From Candidatus Omnitrophota bacterium (lineage in GTDB: Bacteria > Omnitrophota > Gorgyraeia > Duberdicusellales > 4484-171), in the NCBI GenBank assembly GCA_030631705.1, contig DAOVKQ010000069.1, forward strand, positions 1-5,065: 5,065 nucleotides of DNA. The letters are read 5' to 3'. Each line of letters opens with the position of its first letter. The stretch's first letter is position 1. A model generated the notes under the pieces. It made no database searches and was not told the DNA's origin. It saw only the letters and a list, made by a program, of their open reading frames with translations. The position numbers and the translations under genes were made by a program. Of the stretch, positions 1 to 4,864 are shown in pieces.

Positions 1-45
1 AATCAAATATCAAAATGAAAATGTAAAATGCAAAATGAATTTAAA
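1..45. repeat. Short array of CAAAATG-like words
   Basis: The words CAAAATG (11-17), AAAATG (18-23), TAAAATG (24-30) and CAAAATG (31-37) follow one another directly, preceded by ATCAAAT/ATCAAAA. The period is 7 bases with one 6-base unit. The array lies outside any gene, downstream of the pgeF terminator, and may continue beyond the window edge. It resembles the heptamer-type word arrays at 2851-2878 and 3361-3388 in period but not in sequence. Low complexity alone could explain part of the signal. The rest of the non-coding stretch up to 127 is AT-rich and shows nothing else I can support. Confidence 0.55.
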
Positions 46-127
46 AAGAAATAAATATATCCGGAAAAGTATTATTATTCTATCATCCATTTTACTTTTT
101 TCTACCCATTTTTAACCCCTATCACCT

Positions 128-163
128 AAAAAAACTTCCCGGAGATTAACCTGTTAAATCCGG
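128..163 (-). terminator. Intrinsic terminator after pgeF
   Basis: Read on the minus strand, the sequence 12 bases after the pgeF stop codon forms a hairpin. CCGGA (163-159) pairs with TCCGG (143-139), and an inner TTAA/TTAA pairing closes a CAGG loop. Three bases later there is a run of seven T (134-128). A GC-capped stem followed by a T-tract directly after the last gene of the unit is the standard Rho-independent layout. The internal loop makes the stem only moderately stable. It marks the likely 3' end of the coaC-rmuC-DUF167-pgeF transcript. Confidence 0.7.
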
Positions 164-174
164 CAGTACCTCTT

Positions 175-837
175 TTATGTCTTTATGATAAATGAAAGAG
201 TACGATTCTTAGTTTTGTCGCGGCGGTAAGAAAAAAAACTTTGCCCGCCGCATAAAGTGCAAATATTTATATCGTAGAATCTATCGTCTTTTAGGCCGCG
301 GGTAACAAGATTATCTTTTGCGAAGGCTACAGGATTAAAATAGAGCAATTTGTCATCTACCAAATAAGACGCTAATACAGGATAAGACAAAAATTCTTCC
401 CCGACACAAAAACAGCACTTTCTTAAACCCACACCGGCAACAACAACAGACGAAACAGGGTTAAGCGCAAGATTATTAAGGATCCCTCCTTTAGCCCCAC
501 GCCAGCCCAAATGAATTAACCCTACTCTACCGGAGACCTCATCCCAGAAAAATAAAGGCAGGCAATCAGCGGTCTTTATCGCCAGGACTAAACCGTATTT
601 ATTAGTAAAAATTCCGTCACCATCGTAAACGCCCCTTTCATTAACGTAACGGATAGAAGAAGAGTGGAGTTGATTTAAATAGGCTATCTGTGGCGCAAGA
701 TTTAGATTCTCCAGCACCCTCCGCATGTCAGCAGTAACATCAACACCCTTAAAGCTATTCTTTGTAAAACCAGCGGTTATATTCCCGGGAAAAACATCTT
801 TTATAAAGAAAATATCTTCGGACTCAACTATCCGCAT
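175..837 (-). CDS. pgeF: Peptidoglycan editing factor PgeF (YfiH/LACC1 family)
   Basis: This 220-residue protein belongs to the Cu-oxidase_4 (former DUF152, YfiH) family. The family includes E. coli PgeF/YfiH, linked to keeping peptidoglycan stem peptides correct, and mammalian FAMIN/LACC1, which acts on purine nucleosides; older 'laccase' labels are doubtful. Diagnostic pieces are NQLHSS (55-60), DGIFTN (74-79), TADCLPLFFWD (89-99), IHLGWRG (108-114), CCFCVGEEF (141-149) and FFSYRRDKTKNR (201-212). The expected metal-site residues are present as His58, Cys92 and His109. The protein is slightly shorter than the usual 240-260 residues; part of the shortening lies between the GWRG motif and the double cysteine. 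No signal peptide is seen, consistent with a cytoplasmic enzyme. The ATG overlaps the DUF167 gene by 14 bases and has no clear Shine-Dalgarno site, so translational coupling is likely. The next in-frame Met (residue 38) would remove part of the fold. Confidence 0.93.
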   Translation of the reverse strand: MRIVESEDIFFIKDVFPGNITAGFTKNSFKGVDVTADMRRVLENLNLAPQIAYLNQLHSSSIRYVNERGVYDGDGIFTNKYGLVLAIKTADCLPLFFWDEVSGRVGLIHLGWRGAKGGILNNLALNPVSSVVVAGVGLRKCCFCVGEEFLSYPVLASYLVDDKLLYFNPVAFAKDNLVTRGLKDDRFYDINICTLCGGQSFFSYRRDKTKNRTLSFIIKT

Positions 838-1048
838 GAATATTAACGACTTTATCTCTGCTGTTATGGCCTTTTATTATGGCTATATTATATTTTTTAA
901 CCTGATAATGTTTGGCGAGGACTTCGATAAGCTTTTTATTCGCTCTTCCATCAATAGCCGGCTCCCTAATATATACCTTTAACCCTTCATCCAGGAGGAC
1001 AATTTTCTCTTGTCTGCTCCTTGGCACAACCCTGACTTTGATTCTCAT
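824..1048 (-). CDS. DUF167 (YggU family) protein of unknown function
   Basis: This small basic protein of 74 residues matches the DUF167/YggU family over its full length. It has an N-terminal strand KVRVVPRSRQEKI (4-16), then LKVYIREPAIDGRANKKLI (23-41, the family's hallmark L-x-V-x-x-x-x-P-x-x-G-x-A-N segment), and a C-terminal GHNSRDKVVNI (60-70). The family has an alpha/beta fold known from structures of E. coli YggU and related proteins, but no established biochemical role. Its ATG lies inside the rmuC stop (ATGA), and its 3' end overlaps pgeF by 14 bases. It is therefore embedded in an operon and probably translated by coupling, since no Shine-Dalgarno site is evident. It is too small to be an enzyme of an obvious kind; RNA or protein binding is only a guess. 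Confidence 0.92.
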   Translation of the reverse strand: MRIKVRVVPRSRQEKIVLLDEGLKVYIREPAIDGRANKKLIEVLAKHYQVKKYNIAIIKGHNSRDKVVNIHADS

Positions 1049-2250
1049 ATATTTTTATCATCAACAGAATCAATCATAAACGATTCATCGATAGCTTGAG
1101 ATTCTTTTTTTAAAGAGACTTCCTGGACATTTCTTAATTTTCTTTGTATATTTCTTGTCTTGCTGGAAGCGTCCTCAATTGTTTTAGTAGCTTCGTTTAG
1201 CTTTTGTTTTGTTTTCTCTAAGAGGCTTGCGAATTTAGCAAATTCTGTCTTGGCCATTCCTAAAATCCGCCACACTTCGCTCGAACGTTTCTGTATCGCC
1301 AGTGTTTTAAAACCCATTTGCAAACTGTTTAAAAACGCCGCGAGATTGTTGGGACCGGAGACCACAACCCGGTATTCTCTCTGTAACTGAGTGATAAGAC
1401 CGGCCCTTCGTGATACTTCAGCGTAAAGGCCTTCGGTAGGAAGATACATAATCCCAAAATCAGTAGTATTCGGCGGATCAAGGTATTTATCCCTGATATT
1501 CTTAGCTTCAAACTTAATACGCGCCTCAAGCTGTCTCATCATTTTATCTGCCAATTCGGAGTTTGCCGCTTGCTGGGCTTCAATTAACCGCTCATAATCT
1601 TCCTTGGGAAATTTCGCATCTATGGGCAGCCATACCGGTTCATTTTTACTTTCTTTCGGTCCGGGCAATTTAATCGCAAATTCAACCCTTTCACCAGAAC
1701 CTTTTTTCACCGCAACGTTTGAACCATACTGCTCAGAGGTCAAAATCTGCTCCAAAAGCATTCCCAACTGTATCTCCCCCCAAGTCCCCCTGGTTTTCAC
1801 ATTAGTAAGAACCTTTTTCAAATCGCCTACGCTGGAAGCAAGCCCCTGCATTTCCCCTAGTCCTTTATATACTGACTCTAAACTCTCGCTAACCTGCTTA
1901 AAAGATTCACCAAGCCGCCTATCCAATGATTCCTGCAGCTTATCTTCAACAATAGCTCTCATCTCATTAAGCTTACTTTCGTTCATTTCAGTAAAATCCT
2001 TCAATTGAAGCCTACGAGATAACTCATTATCCTCCATTCGTTTAACAACCGAATCCTGGAAAGTTTTAAAAATACTCATCAGCTCTTCTCTTGTTTGGCG
2101 CGCGCTGGAACTTGATTCATCGCGATTGCGGGATATTTCATCTTTTACTGACCGTTCAACCCTTTCCTGATCAATTCGCCCAAACAATATAATTATGGCC
2201 ACAAAATTTAATACCGAAAAAATACTCAAAATTATTAACGCGATAACCAT
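1045..2250 (-). CDS. rmuC: RmuC family DNA recombination protein
   Basis: This 401-residue protein has the full RmuC architecture. Residues 1-24 form an N-terminal hydrophobic anchor (MVIALIILSIFSVLNF and onward). A long charged coiled-coil region follows, about 27-150, rich in Glu, Arg, Lys and Ser. The conserved nuclease-like RmuC core runs from about 150 to 345, and a second helical tail from about 345. Core motifs are RGTWGEIQLGMLLEQIL (154-170), PIDAKFPKEDYERL (209-222), FGIMYLPTEGLYAEV (265-279) and SGPNNLAAFLNSLQMGF (298-314). E. coli RmuC limits inversions at short inverted repeats, and the core is related to PD-(D/E)XK-type nucleases. The anchor suggests a membrane-tethered protein facing the cytoplasm. 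The start lies 10 bases after the coaC stop without a visible Shine-Dalgarno site, so reinitiation or coupling is likely. The ATG at 2250 is preferred because it includes the whole anchor. Confidence 0.95.
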   Translation of the reverse strand: MVIALIILSIFSVLNFVAIIILFGRIDQERVERSVKDEISRNRDESSSSARQTREELMSIFKTFQDSVVKRMEDNELSRRLQLKDFTEMNESKLNEMRAIVEDKLQESLDRRLGESFKQVSESLESVYKGLGEMQGLASSVGDLKKVLTNVKTRGTWGEIQLGMLLEQILTSEQYGSNVAVKKGSGERVEFAIKLPGPKESKNEPVWLPIDAKFPKEDYERLIEAQQAANSELADKMMRQLEARIKFEAKNIRDKYLDPPNTTDFGIMYLPTEGLYAEVSRRAGLITQLQREYRVVVSGPNNLAAFLNSLQMGFKTLAIQKRSSEVWRILGMAKTEFAKFASLLEKTKQKLNEATKTIEDASSKTRNIQRKLRNVQEVSLKKESQAIDESFMIDSVDDKNI

Positions 2251-2260
2251 TGGGATATAA

Positions 2261-2806
2261 TTATTTCTTAAAAAGGGATTCTATATGTTTAAAAATATCT
2301 TTTGCTTCGGCCATTCGTCCCTCCCCATAAGCACCGCAGGCAAGCTCTCCTTTTATAGGCGCCAAAAACAAATATTTTTTCTTCGACTTTAATTTCCCAA
2401 TATTTTCTTTAACTATAGGATTATTCCACATATTCTCATTCATAGCCGGCGCAGATAAAACTTTTATAGACTTAGGTAAGGCACATATAACAGTGGTCAA
2501 TAGATTGTCACATATACCGTAAGCCATTTTTGAAAGGGTATTGGCCGAAAGCGGCGCAAGTATGCACAAATCAGCCCAATCCGCCAATGCGATATGTTGG
2601 GTATTTTCTCCGTATAAGTTAAACATATCAATATAGACATGATTCTTGCTTAAAGTCTGAAACACAAGCGGAGTAACGAATTTTACTGCCGCCTCAGTCA
2701 TTATGACTTTCACTGAAAAACCGGTTTTTACCAGGAGTCTTACCAATTCAGCCGTTTTGTATGAAGAAATGCCTCCGCAAACACCGACAACCACATTTTT
2801 TCTCAT
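2261..2806 (-). CDS. coaC: Phosphopantothenoylcysteine decarboxylase (separate CoaC)
   Basis: This is an FMN-dependent HFCD-family flavoprotein that converts 4'-phosphopantothenoylcysteine to 4'-phosphopantetheine in coenzyme A synthesis. From the chosen start it is 181 residues, the size of a stand-alone decarboxylase. It shows the N-terminal VVVGVCGGISSYK (5-17) flavin-binding segment, the active-site histidine in QHIALADWADL (His71), PLSANTLSK (85-93), the PAMNENMW signature (120-127) and the substrate clamp GELACGAYGEGR (153-164) with Cys157. These correspond to E. coli Dfp His75, the Asn125 motif and Cys158. The frame is open for 23 more codons upstream, but a strong GGAGGAGG sits just before two adjacent ATGs (2809 and 2806). 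The second gives the best spacing and the family-typical start MRKNVVVG. The ligase domain that normally follows is absent; a separate coaB lies upstream. The gene is first in its unit, behind its own promoter. Confidence 0.94.
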   Translation of the reverse strand: MRKNVVVGVCGGISSYKTAELVRLLVKTGFSVKVIMTEAAVKFVTPLVFQTLSKNHVYIDMFNLYGENTQHIALADWADLCILAPLSANTLSKMAYGICDNLLTTVICALPKSIKVLSAPAMNENMWNNPIVKENIGKLKSKKKYLFLAPIKGELACGAYGEGRMAEAKDIFKHIESLFKK

Positions 2807-2810
2807 CATT

Positions 2811-2818
2811 CCTCCTCC
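2811..2818 (-). promoter_or_regulatory. Strong Shine-Dalgarno site of coaC
   Basis: The minus strand reads GGAGGAGG immediately before AATGATG. The upstream GGAGG (2818-2814) lies 7 bases from the ATG at 2806 and 4 bases from the ATG at 2809. This decides the start against the upstream in-frame Met at 2875, which would add a hydrophobic extension without a ribosome site and without family support. Confidence 0.8.
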
Positions 2819-2850
2819 GCACATCAATTGTATTGTCAAAAGTTTAATCA

Positions 2851-2878
2851 CCAAGAAACAAGATACAAGATACAAACA
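2851..2878. repeat. Heptamer word array (ACAAGAT)
   Basis: Four consecutive 7-base words can be read: CCAAGAA, ACAAGAT, ACAAGAT and ACAAACA. Two are identical and the others differ from them at two or three positions. The array lies in the untranslated leader between the coaC promoter and its ribosome site, so it is probably transcribed. It shares the 7-base period but not the sequence with the arrays at 1-45 and 3361-3388. Confidence 0.55.
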
Positions 2879-2887
2879 AATTCCAAT

Positions 2888-2906
2888 AGGGTTAATCCCT
2901 AACCCT
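2888..2906 (-). promoter_or_regulatory. Inverted repeat in the coaC leader
   Basis: A perfect 7-bp inverted repeat, AGGGTTA-N5-TAACCCT, begins about 15 bases downstream of the predicted transcription start of the coaC promoter. It could be a DNA operator, since the symmetry is perfect and the spacing is just under one and a half helical turns, or a leader hairpin. No known regulator site is recognised. The position is suggestive, but the function is inferred. Confidence 0.4.
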
Positions 2907-2927
2907 TAATGTACAACCAGTAGATGT

Positions 2928-2956
2928 ATTGTAAATCAAGGAAAAATAATTGTAAA
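2928..2956 (-). promoter_or_regulatory. Sigma70-type promoter of the coaC operon
   Basis: On the minus strand TTTACA (2956-2951) is followed by exactly 17 bases and then TACAAT (2933-2928). Each box matches the sigma70 consensus at five of six positions. Initiation would fall near 2921, giving a leader of about 115 bases before coaC. It lies just downstream of the structured spacer and explains how coaC, rmuC, DUF167 and pgeF can be expressed independently of the upstream coaB. Confidence 0.65.
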
Positions 2957-2973
2957 GGAGAAAAAAGGGCGCC

Positions 2974-3093
2974 CTAAAGAATATGGCCGGCATACCGGGC
3001 TGAAAACGCTTTCTCTACTAAGGCTATGTTCATTGAAAAATACTGCTTCAAAATGTTACCATTGAATAAAGGTTCTTTCCGAACCAAAGCCAC
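2974..3093 (-). CDS. Possible 39-codon ORF in the coaB-coaC spacer
   Basis: A minus-strand frame starts with GTG at 3093, directly after GGAGG with a 4-base spacer, and ends with TAG at 2974. It would encode a 39-residue peptide beginning MALVRKEPLFNG and ending EKAFSARYAGHIL. The same frame stays open upstream to 3198, but without a good start codon. I recognise no family. The ribosome site lies in the 3' arm of the 10-bp hairpin at 3097-3121, so translation might be blocked when that hairpin forms. It could equally be a remnant of a longer gene, or an accidental frame inside a dispersed repeat. It is listed because the region has no other gene. Confidence 0.25.
   Translation of the reverse strand: MALVRKEPLFNGNILKQYFSMNIALVEKAFSARYAGHIL
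3049..3060. repeat. Direct repeat CAAAATGTTACC, copy 1
   Basis: This is the first of two identical 12-base words; the second is at 3149-3160, exactly 100 bases further on. The word does not occur in the genes of the window. Read on the minus strand it is GGTAACATTTTG. The two copies bracket the plus-strand terminator-like hairpin, which may mean a duplicated end of an element. Confidence 0.6.
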
Positions 3094-3096
3094 GGG

Positions 3097-3129
3097 CCCT
3101 CCTCTCTTTTTGAGGGGAGGGATTTTTTT
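3097..3129 (+). terminator. Intrinsic terminator-like hairpin on the plus strand
   Basis: CCCTCCTCTC (3097-3106) pairs with GAGGGGAGGG (3112-3121) over 10 bp. There is one G-T wobble and a loop of five T. One A and seven T (3123-3129) follow. This is a textbook plus-strand Rho-independent terminator, but no plus-strand gene precedes it. A small hairpin GGTTC-TTTCC-GAACC lies just upstream at 3071-3085. It may end an unannotated plus-strand RNA, block antisense transcription, or be part of a dispersed repeat. Read on the minus strand the stem has no T-tract after it and should not terminate the operon transcript. Confidence 0.6.
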
Positions 3130-3148
3130 AATCCATAGATGTTTCTGG

Positions 3149-3160
3149 CAAAATGTTACC
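3149..3160. repeat. Direct repeat CAAAATGTTACC, copy 2
   Basis: This is the second identical copy of the 12-base word at 3049-3060. Its last five bases also start a small palindrome, TTACC-GTTT-GGTAA (3156-3169), which runs into the left arm of the large inverted repeat that follows. A further 8-base direct repeat, AGATGTTT, flanks this copy at 3137-3144 and 3173-3180. Confidence 0.6.
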
Positions 3161-3161
3161 G

Positions 3162-3319
3162 TTTGGTAAAACAGATGTTTTTGAACGACTCCACGATTTT
3201 AGTAAAAAACGGCGTTAATAAAATCGACGAGCCCGGAGGCCGGGAGGAGATTTTTAGCCGTTTTTTGCGTGCCAAAGGCAAAATCGTGTTAGGAGTGAGA
3301 AAATATCTGTTTTACCGAA
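3162..3319. repeat. Long nested imperfect palindrome (MITE-like or structured RNA)
   Basis: The two halves pair in nested order, outside to inside: GGTAAAACAGAT (3165-3176) with 3305-3316, perfect over 12 bp; TTTT (3178-3181) with 3300-3303; ACTCC (3188-3192) with 3292-3296; ACGATTTT (3193-3200) with 3280-3287; AAAAAACGGC (3204-3213) with 3257-3266; AAAATC (3220-3225) with 3249-3254; and a CCCGG-AGG-CCGGG tip (3232-3244). That is about 50 pairs in 158 bases. A mini-hairpin GCC-AAA-GGC bulges from the right arm at 3271-3279. Wobbles at 3164/3317, 3177/3304 and 3182/3299 are G-U pairs only in plus-strand RNA. No transposase is present and no clear target duplication flanks it. It could be a MITE-like element or a non-coding RNA gene. 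The structure itself is certain from the sequence; its nature is not. Confidence 0.75.
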
Positions 3320-3325
3320 ATAGAA

Positions 3326-3355
3326 ATAATAGAGGTTGAATCACTATTGTTTTAA
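3326..3355 (-). promoter_or_regulatory. Weak promoter-like sequence beside the palindrome
   Basis: On the minus strand TTAAAA (3355-3350) is followed by 18 bases and TATTAT (3331-3326). The -10 box matches the sigma70 consensus at five of six positions and the -35 box at four of six. Initiation would fall near 3319, the right edge of the palindrome. Such matches are common in AT-rich DNA, so this is only a pointer to a possible minus-strand RNA. Confidence 0.2.
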
Positions 3356-3360
3356 TTTCA

Positions 3361-3388
3361 AGCATCGGGTATCTAGCATCGAGAATCG
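3361..3388. repeat. Heptamer word array (AGCATCG)
   Basis: The consecutive 7-base words AGCATCG, GGTATCT, AGCATCG and AGAATCG fill this stretch; the first and third are identical. The array lies between the end of coaB and the palindrome. It is the third array in this window with a period of about seven bases. No terminator is apparent between the coaB stop and this array. Confidence 0.55.
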
Positions 3389-3418
3389 AAAGCCTGTTAT
3401 GAATGGGGTATATTCCCT

Positions 3419-4033
3419 TTATTTTGCGAGATTGAATAGATTAAGCGCAAGGGAATTACGCGAATTTACTTCTTTTACATTGCCGTTTCTATCCAGAATA
3501 AATGCCTGATATCCGGACTCTAGATCTTTCCAGGCATTAGCTACGACAAAATCAAATCCGCTTCGAGCGAGACTGTTGTGAGCCTTTTCCAATAGCCCTA
3601 AACGGGAAATTTCAAGCTTAAATTGAACCAAAACTGAATTCTTAGCCAAATGTCTTACTGTTTTGGTCAACTTCGGAGTAGGAATAAATTTTAATATCAT
3701 CTTCCGCTTACCTGAAGAAATTTTTCCCGGAAATACTTTTCTCAATTCATAATCGCTGACCGCCGCGGCATGAATTATCAAATCATAGCTGTTTGCTTTC
3801 AACTCCCTGATCAGAGCTTTTTTAAGCTCGTTAAAGTATCGGAAAGAAATAACTTTCAAGCCCTTAGGCAATTCTTTAACGCAATGGTCATTTATAATCA
3901 GAGTTACTTTGGACTTTTTTTTAAGAAAATACCTGGCAAGAAATAAAGAAGTCCTGCCGGTAAATATATTGGTTAATATACGCACATCGTCAATTTTTAT
4001 CCAGCTTGAACCACCGGTAATTAAAACTCTCAT
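3419..4033 (-). CDS. coaB: Phosphopantothenate-cysteine ligase (separate, divergent CoaB)
   Basis: This 204-residue protein corresponds to the ligase half of the usual CoaBC fusion. It joins cysteine to 4'-phosphopantothenate after nucleotide activation. Visible family features are the Rossmann-like start MRVLITGGSS (1-10), DVRILTNIFTGR (16-27, replacing the usual VRFISNRSSGKMG but keeping the Asn as Asn22), HAAAVSDY (88-95), GKISSGK (103-109, with Lys104 in the place of the catalytic lysine), FIPTPKL (116-122), and VLVQFKLEIS (134-143, for the usual VGFAAET), then FDFVVAN (160-166). The glycine-rich loop is clearly divergent: GKMG is replaced by GRTS. The essential Asn and Lys are retained, so I take it as functional. 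It lies 24 bases after the DUF62 gene, probably in the same transcript, and starts at an ATG with only a weak GGTG ribosome site. The order relative to coaC is the reverse of the fused protein. Confidence 0.88.
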   Translation of the reverse strand: MRVLITGGSSWIKIDDVRILTNIFTGRTSLFLARYFLKKKSKVTLIINDHCVKELPKGLKVISFRYFNELKKALIRELKANSYDLIIHAAAVSDYELRKVFPGKISSGKRKMILKFIPTPKLTKTVRHLAKNSVLVQFKLEISRLGLLEKAHNSLARSGFDFVVANAWKDLESGYQAFILDRNGNVKEVNSRNSLALNLFNLAK

Positions 4034-4057
4034 AACTACACCAATATTTTTCTTCGG

Positions 4058-4864
4058 CTAAAATCCGGGCAATTTTTGTCCGGATATTTTCACTGTTATT
4101 ATTTGGTTATTTTTAGGCTTAAAATATCGGTAAGCGCTCCTCTCCCTTATGGACAGTTCGATAAAAGAAGAACTTCCCTCGATAAAGAAAGGTTTACTGT
4201 CCGGCGCTTGAGAATAAAAATCATAAAAACGCGTTATCTTTTTACCGTTAAGGTAAGAAATAAAATTGTTCTTGCCGGTAAAATTAATAAAATCTTTCCT
4301 TAATATATTAGTTATGATATTGCCGAATTTATCTACACCGAACACCTCTCCGCGCAGGATTCCCTGCTCAACCTTTGCTTTTATAAATATCAAACGATTC
4401 ATCCGCTTAATTTGGCTGCCCAAAGAAACTACCGATAAATTCCTGGAAAGATATGCCGCAACCGGAGCAAATATATCCCGGCCATGGAAAGTATTGGAAA
4501 CCTTTTTAAGGAAATAGCGGCTGTTATCTAAGGATACGATTTTGACTACTCCATCCTGATAGGCTGCCGGATGCAAAACACCGTTATCAGGGCCCACAAA
4601 GTAATAATTCTTTGTCTTTACTGCCAGCCGGCGCTGTTTTGAGCCCACTTGCGGATCAACTACTGTCAAGAATATCGTCTTTTTGGGAAAATATGAATAG
4701 CTGTTTAAAAGAAAAAAAGCAGCTTCTTTCACCCCGCAAAAAGGTATTTCATGACTAATATCCACAAAATGCAGCTGGGGATTAATCTTTAGCATTACGC
4801 CTTTCATAACCCCGATATAATTGTCTTTTAACCCAAAATCTGTCAGTAAAGCAACTACCGGCAT
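4058..4864 (-). CDS. SAM hydroxide adenosyltransferase (DUF62)
   Basis: This 268-residue protein is of the DUF62 family, related to SAM-dependent fluorinase and chlorinase. Family members hydrolyse S-adenosylmethionine to adenosine and methionine using an activated water. The N-terminal domain shows LLTDFGLKDNYIGVMKG (6-22), VVDPQVG (68-74), GPDNG (91-95) and FHGRDIFAPVAA (126-137). The C-terminal beta-barrel domain has GEVFGVDKFGNIITNI (172-187). The known Asp-Arg-His triad is represented by Asp70, Arg78 or Arg79, and His127. Two oddities lie near it: the usual VVDPGVG has Gln72 for Gly, and there is one extra residue before the Arg pair. The start is fixed by the family-typical MPVVALLTDFG. 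The gene begins 24 bases after pyk and is followed by coaB. Family and reaction are assigned with good confidence; the physiological role is poorly known. Confidence 0.92.
   Translation of the reverse strand: MPVVALLTDFGLKDNYIGVMKGVMLKINPQLHFVDISHEIPFCGVKEAAFFLLNSYSYFPKKTIFLTVVDPQVGSKQRRLAVKTKNYYFVGPDNGVLHPAAYQDGVVKIVSLDNSRYFLKKVSNTFHGRDIFAPVAAYLSRNLSVVSLGSQIKRMNRLIFIKAKVEQGILRGEVFGVDKFGNIITNILRKDFINFTGKNNFISYLNGKKITRFYDFYSQAPDSKPFFIEGSSSFIELSIRERSAYRYFKPKNNQIITVKISGQKLPGF

Noticed and set aside
1604..2008. Plus-strand open frame of 134 codons
   Set aside because: It is the antisense of the well-conserved RmuC coiled-coil and core region and is rich in Ser, Leu and Pro, as expected for a shadow frame. 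The RmuC motifs on the other strand are decisive.
2807..2875. N-terminal extension of CoaC beginning at the ATG at 2875
   Set aside because: The extra 23 residues have no family counterpart, no ribosome site lies before them, and the strong GGAGGAGG is inside this stretch just before the ATG pair at 2809/2806.
2940..3130. Resemblance to a cyclic di-GMP (GEMM) riboswitch around AAAGCCACGGG on the plus strand
   Set aside because: Only a short piece resembles the motif. The GNRA-loop hairpin, the second half of the P2 stem and the receptor are absent, and no plus-strand gene follows.
3145..3169. Minus-strand terminator formed by TTACC-AAAC-GGTAA
   Set aside because: A 5-bp AT-rich stem followed by only four T after two intervening bases is too weak to call.
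3162..3319. Signal recognition particle RNA or 6S RNA as identity for the long hairpin
   Set aside because: The conserved SRP tip (GGAA-type tetraloop with AGCAG side) is not there, and the defined central bubble of 6S RNA is not clear. The shape alone is not enough to name either.
3139..3339. Plus-strand open frame of 66 codons across the palindrome
   Set aside because: It has no ribosome site, spans the inverted repeat from end to end, matches no family I know, and its composition follows the repeat. The DNA structure explains it better than coding.
2851..3388. CRISPR array
   Set aside because: The repeats are 7-12 bases with no regular 25-40 base repeat and spacer layout, and no cas gene is near.
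2261..4033. coaB and coaC as halves of a broken coaBC gene
   Set aside because: The gene order is opposite to the fusion, both frames are intact with their own starts, and the spacing is about 610 bases.
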